Shown: positions 44,299 through 51,764 of the stretch, in pieces
How the letters are laid out: each line of letters opens with the position of its first letter
How positions within the stretch are numbered: position 1 is the first letter of the stretch
Source of the DNA: Treponema sp.
Lineage (GTDB): Bacteria > Spirochaetota > Spirochaetia > Treponematales > Treponemataceae
Direction of reading: 5' to 3'
DNA: 64,000 nucleotides
Assembly: GCA_017645785.1 (NCBI GenBank)
Contig: JAGCNW010000010.1
Span: 148,102 to 212,101, forward strand
The notes under the pieces: generated by a model
Database searches by the model: none
Seen by the model: the letters and a program-made list of their open reading frames with translations, nothing else
Told to the model about the DNA's origin: nothing
Translations under genes and position numbers: made by a program

Positions 44299-46377
44299 AT
44301 GCTTGACCTTGACGCGCTAAAAAAAGAGCTTAATCCTCAGCAATACGCGGCCGTGACCACGACCGAAGGCCCCATTTTGATTATTGCCGGAGCCGGAAGC
44401 GGGAAAACCCGCGTAATCACCTTCCGCATAGCCCACATGTTGGACAAGGGAATCCCGCAAAGCCAAATTCTTGCCCTAACCTTCACCAACAAGGCCGCCC
44501 GCGAGATGGAAAGCCGCGTAAAGGAGCTTACGGGCAAAAAGCTGCAAAACCTTACAGTATCGACATTTCACGCCTTTGGAGTCAAAATCTTGCGGCAGGA
44601 AATCACCGCGCTTGGCTGGCGCGAAAACTTTACGATTTATGACGAAAGCGACAAAATCGCCTTGATAAAAGAAAGCGGCCGCGAGCTTAAAATGAGCCCC
44701 GACGCCTTGGACTGCTACAAGATCGCGATTTTGTTCAGCGACATAAAGACAGGCCGCAAGGATTGGAAGGTGGACACCGACATGTACCGGGAGCTTTACC
44801 AGTCCTACCAAGAGGGCCTCAAGCTTTACAACGCGGTCGACTTTGACGACTTGATCGTCCTTCCGATAAAAATTTTTAAGGAACGGCCTGATATTTTGCA
44901 AAAGTACCGGGACCGCTACAAGTATCTTATGGTCGACGAGTTCCAGGACACAAGCCACCAGCAGTACGAGATGATGCATTTGCTTGCCGACCAAAACGTC
45001 GCGGTAGTTGGCGACGACGACCAGTCGATTTACAGCTGGCGCGGAGCGGACTACCAAAACATCGTGAACTTTGAAAAGGACTTTAAGAACGTCAAGGAAA
45101 TTCGTTTGGAGCAGAACTACCGTTCCACCGAAACTATCTTGGAAGCGGCCAACGGCGTCATAAGCCACAACACAAACCGCAAGGAAAAAAAGCTTTGGAG
45201 CCAAAAGACTGTGGGCAACAAGCCCATCGAGATTTTTATGCCCCAAAACGAAACCGACGAGGCCGACTTTATCGCCGAGTCAATACAGGGAATTTGCGCC
45301 GAAGAAAAAATCAAGTACGACGACTTTGGAGTGTTGACTAGATCAAATACACAATTCAAACAAATAGAAGAAGCACTTATGGCCGCAAACATTCCATATG
45401 TAACAAGCGGCGGTTCAAGCTTTTACGAAAGAAAAGAAATTAAGGACATACTGTCATACCTTCGTGTCATAGCGAATCATGATGATGACGTTAACCTCTT
45501 GCGAATACTTAACACTCCAAGGCGCGGAATAGGAAGAGCGGCTCTTGAGGTATTAAACGAATACGCAACATCGCAAAAAAAATCATTATGGGAAACGATA
45601 AAGAGCCTTCAAGCCCAAGGAACAAACTCTACAGAGGAACAAGATGAATTTGAACTTTCAGCAGACGTTCCAACGCAAAACAAAGACAATCGCCTTTCTC
45701 CAAAAATACTTGGAGCGCTTGCCGAATTCACTTCGCTGATAGAAAGCAATTCCTCAATGATAGGTGGAAAAGACCTCGCAAAAAAGGTTAAAGCGCTAGT
45801 TGAAGAAATCAATTATTGGGATTTTCTAATCTTGGAAAACCCAAAATCAGAAAAAGCCGCGCGTTTTAAATATCTTAACATCGAGTATTTAATACAAGGC
45901 ATTGACACATGGGAAAAAGACCCCGACAACGACGGAAAGACAAGCCTGTACGATTACTTAAACCGCATAACAATAAACAACCTTGACAATGACGACGAAG
46001 GCGACAAGGGAAAGGTCAACCTTATGACAATCCACGCCTCAAAGGGCTTGGAATTTCCGGTGGTCTTCATCGCCGGCGCGGAGGAAGGCTTGATTCCCCA
46101 CGCGCGCGCGATAGAGGAAGACGAAAAGAACGTCGAAGAAGAAAGGCGGCTCTTTTACGTGGCCATCACGCGCGCCCGCGACAAGCTTTTCATTTCCTCA
46201 TGCTCCAAGCGCAAAAAGATGACCGCCGTAGTGGACAGCCAGCCCTCGCGCTTTTTGGACGAGATTCCAGCGCGCCTGGTCGAATACCACGAGCCGCAAA
46301 AGGCGGTGGACGACCAAAAGGCGCTTGAGATTTTGGCGAACATGAAAAAGATGTTCGCCGTTCCGCCAGAGAATTGA
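44299..46377 (+). CDS. UvrD/PcrA-type ATP-dependent DNA helicase
   Basis: 692 residues, superfamily 1 3'-5' helicase of DNA repair and replication. Motifs in order: LNPQQYAAV (Q motif), ILIIAGAGSGKTRVITFRI (Walker A), TVSTFHAFGVKIL, MVDEFQDTSHQQYEM (Walker B), VVGDDDQSIYSWRGAD, IRLEQNYRST, VNLMTIHASKGLEFPVVFIAG, and EERRLFYVAITRARDKLFIS. Somewhat shorter than PcrA (about 720). Bases about 45331-45990 (residues 345-565, mostly 2A/2B) are clearly AT-richer than both ends, suggesting that part was replaced by recombination. Its 5' end and promoter are duplicated at 35776-35876. Convergent with the ABC-F gene. Confidence 0.92.
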   Translation: MLDLDALKKELNPQQYAAVTTTEGPILIIAGAGSGKTRVITFRIAHMLDKGIPQSQILALTFTNKAAREMESRVKELTGKKLQNLTVSTFHAFGVKILRQEITALGWRENFTIYDESDKIALIKESGRELKMSPDALDCYKIAILFSDIKTGRKDWKVDTDMYRELYQSYQEGLKLYNAVDFDDLIVLPIKIFKERPDILQKYRDRYKYLMVDEFQDTSHQQYEMMHLLADQNVAVVGDDDQSIYSWRGADYQNIVNFEKDFKNVKEIRLEQNYRSTETILEAANGVISHNTNRKEKKLWSQKTVGNKPIEIFMPQNETDEADFIAESIQGICAEEKIKYDDFGVLTRSNTQFKQIEEALMAANIPYVTSGGSSFYERKEIKDILSYLRVIANHDDDVNLLRILNTPRRGIGRAALEVLNEYATSQKKSLWETIKSLQAQGTNSTEEQDEFELSADVPTQNKDNRLSPKILGALAEFTSLIESNSSMIGGKDLAKKVKALVEEINYWDFLILENPKSEKAARFKYLNIEYLIQGIDTWEKDPDNDGKTSLYDYLNRITINNLDNDDEGDKGKVNLMTIHASKGLEFPVVFIAGAEEGLIPHARAIEEDEKNVEEERRLFYVAITRARDKLFISSCSKRKKMTAVVDSQPSRFLDEIPARLVEYHEPQKAVDDQKALEILANMKKMFAVPPEN

Positions 46378-46389
46378 TTGAAAAAAAGA

Positions 46390-46579
46390 TTGCCGTGTCG
46401 GAGCGCGGCAATACGCCGCTACGCGTCGTTTTGTTAAGGAAATTATCCACATGTCCGCTCCCGCGGACTGCCAATGACAAATCGTGTCATTGTCGGGCTT
46501 GATTGCCAGCGCTCGCGAGAGCGCAGTTGAATAAACTACAATTAGCAAAATGGCGCGCAGCGACATACGCGGGAATCTT
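46390..46579. repeat. Cluster of dispersed palindromic repeats (REP-like)
   Basis: Four successive hairpins lie between convergent genes: ATTGCCG/CGGCAAT, GTCCGC/GCGGAC, AATGACA/TGTCATT and GCGCTC/GAGCGC. The part from GATTGCCAGC at 46501 to CGGGAATCTTT recurs at 50033-50111 and, inverted, at 56060-55991. Confidence 0.75.
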
Positions 46580-46581
46580 TT

Positions 46582-48219
46582 CTAATACCTTATTTTCTTT
46601 CCGCTGCCTTCGTAGAACTTTTCGCGCATCTCGATGATTTGCTGGTCCTTAAGGTAGTCGTCAAATTCCATCATGCGGTCGATCACGCCCTTGGGAGTGA
46701 TTTCAACGATTCGGTTCGCGATTGACTGGATGAACTCGTGGTCGTGGCTTGAGAAAAGCACGACGCCCGGGAACTGGGCAAGCGCCTCGTTCAATGACTG
46801 GATGGCCTCCAAGTCCAAGTGGTTTGTCGGATCGTCCAAAATCAAGACGTTGGCTCCGGAAAGCTGCATCTTTGACAGCATGCAGCGAACCTTTTCGCCT
46901 CCCGAAAGAACGTTGACCGGCTTTAACGATTCGTCGCCGGAAAAGAGCATTCTTCCCAAAAAGCCGCGGACAAAGGCGTCGTTTTGGTCGGGCGAGTATT
47001 GCTTAAGCCAATCGGTGATCGAATAATTGTTTTTGAAGAAGGCGGCGTTGTCGCGCGGAAGGTAGTCCTGCTTTGTCGTCTGGCCCCAAAAGTATTCACC
47101 GCTATCGGCCTTTTTAACTCCGCTAACGATGTCAAAAAGCGCGCTGATGGAATTGTGCTCGATTCCGACAAAGGCGATTTTGTCCGTGCGGTTTACTGTC
47201 AAAGAAAATTTATTGAGCAACTCGTTTCCGTCTTCGGTAAAGGAAAGCTCCTTTGTCTCCAAAACGTTGTTGCCAATCTCGCGGTCCGGGCGGAAATTCA
47301 CGTAGGGGAACTTTCTGCTTGTGACAGGAAGCTCCTCCAGCTCCAACTTTTCCAAAACGCGCTTGCGGCTTGAAGCCTGGCCCGCCTTTGAAACGTTTGA
47401 GGCGAAGCGCTGGATAAAGGCCTTGAGTTCGGCCATCTTGTCCTCGCGCTTCTTCGCTTGGTCCTTGGCTTGGCGCTGCAAGACTTGGCTCATTTGGTAC
47501 CAGAAGTCGTAGTTTCCGGTGAACTGGCTTATCTTTCCGTAGTCGATGTCGCAAATGTAGGTGCAAACGGAATTCAAAAAGTGGCGGTCGTGACTAACGA
47601 CGATTACGATGTTGGGGAACTCCATCAAGAAGTTTTCGAGCCAAGTGATTGACTCCAAGTCCAAACCGTTGGTAGGTTCGTCCAAAAGCAAAATGTCGGG
47701 GTTGCCAAAAAGCGCCTGCGCCAACAAGACGCGAACCTTTTGGCTTTCGTCCAAGTCGCTCATCATCTTGTCGTGGAATTCTTCTTCCAAGCCCAAGCCC
47801 GAAAGCATTTGCTCGATTTGGTTTTCGGCTTCCCAGCCGCCCATCTCGCTGAACTCGGCCTCAAGCTCGGCGGCCTTGTTTCCGTCCTCTTCTGTAAAGT
47901 CGGCCTTTTCGTAAATCGTCTCGCGCGCCTTAGCTGTCTCGTAAAGCTTTGGATAGCCTTGCATGACCGTGTCCTTTACGCTAAAGGAATCAAAGGCAAA
48001 GTGGTCCTGGCGCAATACTGCCATGCGCTCGCCGGGCGTGATCGTAATTGTTCCCGCGTCGTGCTCCAACTCACCCGAAAGCACTTTTAGGAATGTTGAC
48101 TTTCCGGCGCCGTTGGCTCCGATTATTCCGTAGCAGTTTCCGCTTGTGAACTTTAAGTTTACGTCCTTAAAAAGCGGCTTTTCGCTGAATTTTAGCGTTA
48201 CGTCTGAAACTGTAATCAA
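46582..48219 (-). CDS. ABC-F family ATPase, YbiT-like, with one degenerate ATP site
   Basis: 545 residues, two ABC domains without membrane parts; ABC-F proteins act on ribosomes. Domain 1: Walker A IIGANGAGKSTFLKVL, signature degenerate (SDLDESQKVRVLLAQAL), Walker B ILLLDEPTNGLD. Linker about 240-310. Domain 2: Walker A position reads FVGIEHNSISALFDI, lacking GxxGxGKS; signature intact (LSGGEKVRCMLSKM); Walker B VLILDDPTNHLD with Asp for the catalytic Glu. Start is TTG at 48219 with GGAG nearby. The order of segments (LRQDHFAFD, SHDRHFLNSVCTYICDIDYG) is that of E. coli YbiT. Role: ribosome-associated regulation, not drug export. Confidence 0.85.
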   Translation of the reverse strand: MITVSDVTLKFSEKPLFKDVNLKFTSGNCYGIIGANGAGKSTFLKVLSGELEHDAGTITITPGERMAVLRQDHFAFDSFSVKDTVMQGYPKLYETAKARETIYEKADFTEEDGNKAAELEAEFSEMGGWEAENQIEQMLSGLGLEEEFHDKMMSDLDESQKVRVLLAQALFGNPDILLLDEPTNGLDLESITWLENFLMEFPNIVIVVSHDRHFLNSVCTYICDIDYGKISQFTGNYDFWYQMSQVLQRQAKDQAKKREDKMAELKAFIQRFASNVSKAGQASSRKRVLEKLELEELPVTSRKFPYVNFRPDREIGNNVLETKELSFTEDGNELLNKFSLTVNRTDKIAFVGIEHNSISALFDIVSGVKKADSGEYFWGQTTKQDYLPRDNAAFFKNNYSITDWLKQYSPDQNDAFVRGFLGRMLFSGDESLKPVNVLSGGEKVRCMLSKMQLSGANVLILDDPTNHLDLEAIQSLNEALAQFPGVVLFSSHDHEFIQSIANRIVEITPKGVIDRMMEFDDYLKDQQIIEMREKFYEGSGKKIRY

Positions 48220-48231
48220 AATGATGTCTCC

Positions 48232-48332
48232 AAAAAAATGTCATGCGCCGTTCCAAAAAAGTTGTCATTGCCCGGCTCGACCGGGCAATCTTTTAAAAGA
48301 TGTTCGGGTCAAGCCCGAACATGACATTTTTT
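48232..48332. terminator. Nested palindrome acting as terminator of the DEAD-box gene
   Basis: Outer arms AAAAAAATGTCAT and ATGACATTTTTTT enclose two hairpins, ATTGCCCGG/CCGGGCAAT and GTTCGGG/CCCGAAC. On the minus strand the T run follows the stem 20 bases past the helicase stop; on the plus strand it is similar, so it is potentially bidirectional. Confidence 0.7.
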
Positions 48333-48349
48333 TAACCGGCAACGACAGA

Positions 48350-49939
48350 TTATTTTTTCTTTCCGAACAAAGACTTGAAGAAGCCCACAATGCCGCGATT
48401 TTCCAAAGTCTTTTTGGGAGCGGCTTTGGCTCCGCCTTTTTGGCCGCCTTTTGCGTTGAAGTTCTTCGCGCCCTTTTTGTCAAAGCACTTGTTGTCGCGC
48501 TTGTCAAATTTCTTTCCTTTGCGCGAAGCGGCGCCTTCGCCATACTTTTTCTTGTAAAGGGCCATGCGCTCGTCGAACGAAAGTCCTTCGAGGTTCTTGT
48601 CAAATTCGCGCGCGCCCTGGCGGGGCTTTTTATCGGAACGGTCGTTCCTGCGGTCTCCGCGGCGGGGTCTTTCTCCCCTGCCTCTGTCTCCGCCTCTTGA
48701 ACGGCGGTCGTCGCGGCGTCCGCCGCGGCTGTCGCGTCCCTCGCGCTCGTCGTCTCCGCCCCAGCCGTATGTGTCAAGCTTAATGTAAACGCCCTTGCTC
48801 TTGTCTTCGGCCAATTGGTCGTCGGAGCAAACGCTTGAAGGAATTTGCTTGTCGATGTAGCGCTCGATCACGGGCAAATCGTAAACGTCTTTTTCAGAGC
48901 AGAATGTGTAGGCCTTGCCGCTTTTTCCGGCGCGGGCCGTGCGTCCGATTCTGTGAACGTAGTTTTCAGGCTCGTTGGGAAGGTCGTAGTTCACGACCAT
49001 CGCAAGGTCGTTGACGTCAATTCCGCGCGCGGCGACGTCGGTGGCGACCAAGATGGAAAATTTTCCGGCCTTAAAGTTGTTCAAAGTTTCAAGGCGCTTT
49101 GACTGCTGCATGTCGCCGATGATAAAGCCCGACTCAAAGCCGTTTATCTTAAGGCGCTTGCCAAGAATTTCGCAGCCCTTCTTTGTGTTGCAGAAAATCA
49201 AAACGCTTTCGGGCTTGTCGCGGTTAAGGATTCCCAAAAGGAGCGGAAGCTTTTTGTCGCTTGAAACATGAATAAGCGACTGGTCGATTTCGTCAACCGT
49301 GATGTTCTCCGCCTCGATCGTGATTTCCTTTGCGTCGCGGGTGTATTCCCAAGCCAAGTTCTTTACGTAAGTGTTGAGCGTGGCGCTAAAGAGCATCGTC
49401 TGGCGCGCTTCGGGATTGGGAATGAACTTTAGGATTTCGCGAAGGTCGGGATAAAAGCCCATGTCGAACATTCTGTCCGCTTCGTCGATTACCAAGAAGG
49501 CAACGCCGCTCAAATCAAGCTGGCCGCCCTTCTTTAGGTCGATGATGCGGCCCGGCGTTCCTACGATAAAGTCAACGCCTCTTTCGATCGCGTCAACCTG
49601 GGCCTTGTAGCCCACTCCGCCGTAAAAGCTGAATGCTTTGAGGTTCGTTCCCGAAAGAAGTTTCTTTGCTTCGTCTTCCACCTGAACGGCAAGCTCGCGC
49701 GTGGGAACCAATACAAGCGTCTTTTTTCCATCGTTCTCAGGGTTTGAAAGGCGTTCCTGAATTATGGAAACCAAGTAGGCGGCCGTTTTTCCAGTGCCGG
49801 TCTGGGACTGCACGTACAAATCGTCCCCGGCAAGAGAGGTCTTTAAAACCTGTTCCTGAACAGGAGTGCATGTTTCATAGCCGGCCGCGGCTATGCCTTT
49901 AAGAAGGTCCTCATGCAAGGCAAATTCTGTAAAATTCAT
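48350..49939 (-). CDS. DEAD-box ATP-dependent RNA helicase
   Basis: 529 residues. Unwinds RNA in ribosome assembly or decay. MNFTEFALHEDLLKGIAAAGYETCTPVQEQ (Q motif), VQSQTGTGKTAAYL (motif I), LVPTRELAVQ, TPGRIID, LVIDEADRMFDMGF (DEAD), MLFSATLNTY (SAT), ATDVAARGIDV, HRIGRTARAGKSG. The C-terminal 160 residues are Arg/Gly/Asp- and Lys-rich, an RNA-binding tail like that of RhlE-type enzymes, ending FFKSLFGKKK. The frame is open far upstream, but ATG 49939 begins the family homology and stands eight bases after a -10 box with no Shine-Dalgarno; the upstream part would overlap the divergent gene. Confidence 0.92.
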   Translation of the reverse strand: MNFTEFALHEDLLKGIAAAGYETCTPVQEQVLKTSLAGDDLYVQSQTGTGKTAAYLVSIIQERLSNPENDGKKTLVLVPTRELAVQVEDEAKKLLSGTNLKAFSFYGGVGYKAQVDAIERGVDFIVGTPGRIIDLKKGGQLDLSGVAFLVIDEADRMFDMGFYPDLREILKFIPNPEARQTMLFSATLNTYVKNLAWEYTRDAKEITIEAENITVDEIDQSLIHVSSDKKLPLLLGILNRDKPESVLIFCNTKKGCEILGKRLKINGFESGFIIGDMQQSKRLETLNNFKAGKFSILVATDVAARGIDVNDLAMVVNYDLPNEPENYVHRIGRTARAGKSGKAYTFCSEKDVYDLPVIERYIDKQIPSSVCSDDQLAEDKSKGVYIKLDTYGWGGDDEREGRDSRGGRRDDRRSRGGDRGRGERPRRGDRRNDRSDKKPRQGAREFDKNLEGLSFDERMALYKKKYGEGAASRKGKKFDKRDNKCFDKKGAKNFNAKGGQKGGAKAAPKKTLENRGIVGFFKSLFGKKK

Positions 49940-49947
49940 AGGAAAAG

Positions 49948-49976
49948 ATTTTATCAGAAAAGCTCGCGTGTGTCTA
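49948..49976 (-). promoter_or_regulatory. Promoter of the DEAD-box gene, leaderless arrangement
   Basis: Minus strand: TAGACA (49971-49976), 17-base spacer, TAAAAT (49948-49953), eight bases to the ATG. Confidence 0.5.
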
Positions 49977-49983
49977 TAGAAAG

Positions 49984-50111
49984 ATTGTCGGGTCAAGCCC
50001 GACAATGACACATTTTTGTCATTCCCGCGCTTGATTGCCAGCGCTCGTAAGAGCGCAGTAGAATCATTTCCTATAGCAACATTAGCGGAGCGACATACGC
50101 GGGAATCTTTT
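49984..50111. repeat. Palindromic repeat cluster between divergent genes
   Basis: First ATTGTCGGG/CCCGACAAT (49984-50005, same sequence at 61587), then an element with outer arms ATTCCCGCG and CGCGGGAAT (about 50021-50106) enclosing GCGCTC/GAGCGC. The latter part matches 46501-46579. Confidence 0.75.
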
Positions 50112-50134
50112 GGCCAATCCGCGCGGGCGGCGTA

Positions 50135-50163
50135 TTGCGCAAAAGGCCGTTCTCGTGTAATTT
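50135..50163 (+). promoter_or_regulatory. Promoter of the RlmK-like gene, leaderless arrangement
   Basis: TTGCGC (50135-50140), 17-base spacer, TAATTT (50158-50163), seven bases to ATG 50171; no Shine-Dalgarno. Confidence 0.45.
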
Positions 50164-50170
50164 TATCCTT

Positions 50171-51367
50171 ATGGAATCGGCGGAAAAAACACAAGCCCAG
50201 GCGGAACTTCTCAAAAACCGAATCGCAAAGAACAGCAAGGCCTTGCGCAAATGGGCGCGAAAAAATTCCGTCACATGCTTTAGGCTTTACGACCGCGACA
50301 TACCGGAGATTCCGCTTGCGATCGACCTTTACGAATTCCTCCCCGACGACGTTCAGACGCCGCAAGAAGCCCAAGAATTTGTCGCAAGCCAAGCCGCCGC
50401 CGAAAGCGAAAACCAGCCGGGAGCCGCCAGTCGCCGCCTTGAAAGGACTTGGCTTAAAGTATTTTTGTACGAGCGGCCCTACGAAAAGCCGGAAGAAGAA
50501 GAGCGCGCTTGGCTTGACGCGATGACAAACGCTTTGGCCGACTGCCTTGGCATCGACAAGGGCCGCATCGCCGCAAAGACTCGCCTTCACGAAAAAGGCG
50601 GCTCCCAGTACGCGCAAGACCGCAAGGCTCCGCAAAACCAAAATTCTTCGCAAGACCATAAAGCCGGCGGCGGCGCTTTTTTGGCTTACAACGAGTCTCG
50701 GTCGCAAGCCCAAGAAGCGCGGGGCCGGGTACTGGAAAACGGCTCCATCTTTTACGTCGATTTGGAAAGCTACTTGGACACCGGATTGTTTTTAGACATG
50801 CGCCCGGCCCGCGCGATGATAAAAGAAAAATGCATGGCCCGCTCAAAAGCGGGACTAAAAACGCGCGTCCTAAACCTTTTTTGCTACACCTCAAGCTTTT
50901 CTGTCGCGGCGGCTTCGGGAGGAGCGGGTTTTGTCCAGAGCGTCGACCTTTCAAACACTTACCTTAATTGGTCAAAGAAAAACTTTAGTCTTAACGGCCT
51001 TGATCCGGAAAAATATGAATGGACCAAGGGCGACGTAATCGCGTTTTTGGACCAGACTGCCGCCCGCCGCGACGATTCCAGCGCTCTCTATGACATAATA
51101 ATTTTGGATCCGCCTACGTTCAGCAACTCCAAGTCCGCGGCAAACGATTTGGACATCAATCGCGACTGGGCAAAACTTTGCGCCGCCTGCCTCCGCCTTT
51201 TGGACAAGGACGGAGACCTTTATTTTTCAACCAATTCCCAGCGCTTTAAGTTTGATTCCGCCCTGCTCCCCAACGCGAGCCCGCAAGACATCACCGAACA
51301 AACGATAGACCCCGACTTTAAAACAAAAAAGAGCCACAAGATGTGGCTCCTTCAAAATCAGCTCTAG
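50171..51367 (+). CDS. RlmK-like 23S rRNA methyltransferase
   Basis: 398 residues. Class I SAM methyltransferase resembling the C-terminal (RlmK) half of E. coli RlmKL, which methylates 23S rRNA guanine. N-terminal NRIAKNSKALRKWARKNSVTCFRLYDRDIPEIPLAIDLYE is typical; then TGLFLDMRPARAMI, RVLNLFCYTSSFSVAAASGGA (SAM site), SVDLSNTYLNWSKKNFSLNGL and DIIILDPPTFSNSK (catalytic DPPTFSN). Between residues 85 and 175 there is an insert with low-complexity QDRKAPQNQNSSQDHK. No THUMP domain is present. Frame is open 12 codons upstream, but ATG 50171 is best supported. Its 3' end contains the rpmE terminator on the other strand. Confidence 0.85.
   Translation: MESAEKTQAQAELLKNRIAKNSKALRKWARKNSVTCFRLYDRDIPEIPLAIDLYEFLPDDVQTPQEAQEFVASQAAAESENQPGAASRRLERTWLKVFLYERPYEKPEEEERAWLDAMTNALADCLGIDKGRIAAKTRLHEKGGSQYAQDRKAPQNQNSSQDHKAGGGAFLAYNESRSQAQEARGRVLENGSIFYVDLESYLDTGLFLDMRPARAMIKEKCMARSKAGLKTRVLNLFCYTSSFSVAAASGGAGFVQSVDLSNTYLNWSKKNFSLNGLDPEKYEWTKGDVIAFLDQTAARRDDSSALYDIIILDPPTFSNSKSAANDLDINRDWAKLCAACLRLLDKDGDLYFSTNSQRFKFDSALLPNASPQDITEQTIDPDFKTKKSHKMWLLQNQL
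51320..51349 (-). terminator. Terminator of rpmE, inside the 3' end of the RlmK-like gene
   Basis: Minus strand: GAGCCACA, three-base loop, TGTGGCTC, then TTTTTTGTTTT. It starts 26 bases after the rpmE stop and codes the KKSHKMWL residues of the convergent gene. Confidence 0.8.
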
Positions 51368-51374
51368 CAATAAA

Positions 51375-51584
51375 TTACTTGGCTTCTTTGATTCCGTAGC
51401 GCTTGTTAAAGCGGTCGATGCGTCCGGCTGTGTCAACGAGCTTCTGCTTTCCTGTGTAGAAGGGGTGGCAAGCCGAGCAAATTTCAACGTGAATGTCTTT
51501 TACCGTTGAGCGTGTTTCGATTACGTTTCCGCAAACGCAAGTAATCTTTGTGAGCGTGTACTCAGGATGAATGTCTTTCTTCAT
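51375..51584 (-). CDS. rpmE: 50S ribosomal protein L31
   Basis: 69 residues from ATG 51584 (GGAGG five bases upstream): [23 protein letters not shown]..., with four cysteines as CVC and CSAC pairs, the zinc-binding form of L31, and [25 protein letters not shown]. The frame continues upstream but that part is leader. Own promoter and terminator. Confidence 0.96.
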   Translation of the reverse strand: MKKDIHPEYTLTKITCVCGNVIETRSTVKDIHVEICSACHPFYTGKQKLVDTAGRIDRFNKRYGIKEAK

Positions 51585-51693
51585 CGGATCCTCCAAATAT
51601 ATTTGAAAAGTCTTGCCCTGCGGCGCGGAAGCTTGGGACTTGCCCGCCTCAAAACGCCGCCACAAAACTAGCCAAATTCAAAATAGTGCGACC

Positions 51694-51722
51694 ATTTTAA
51701 CTAAAAAGTCAAAGTTAGTCAA
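51694..51722 (-). promoter_or_regulatory. Promoter of rpmE
   Basis: Minus strand: TTGACT (51717-51722), 17-base spacer, TAAAAT (51694-51699). Leader of about 100 bases in which I see no obvious structured regulator. Confidence 0.6.
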
Positions 51723-51764
51723 GCGGCGGCCGCAATTTTAGTCTTGCAACCGCGCCGTCTATTG

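Noticed and set aside
49940..50713. Open frame extending the DEAD-box helicase upstream by 258 codons
   Set aside because: It runs through repeats and antisense to the RlmK-like gene, has no helicase homology, and family homology begins at ATG 49939.
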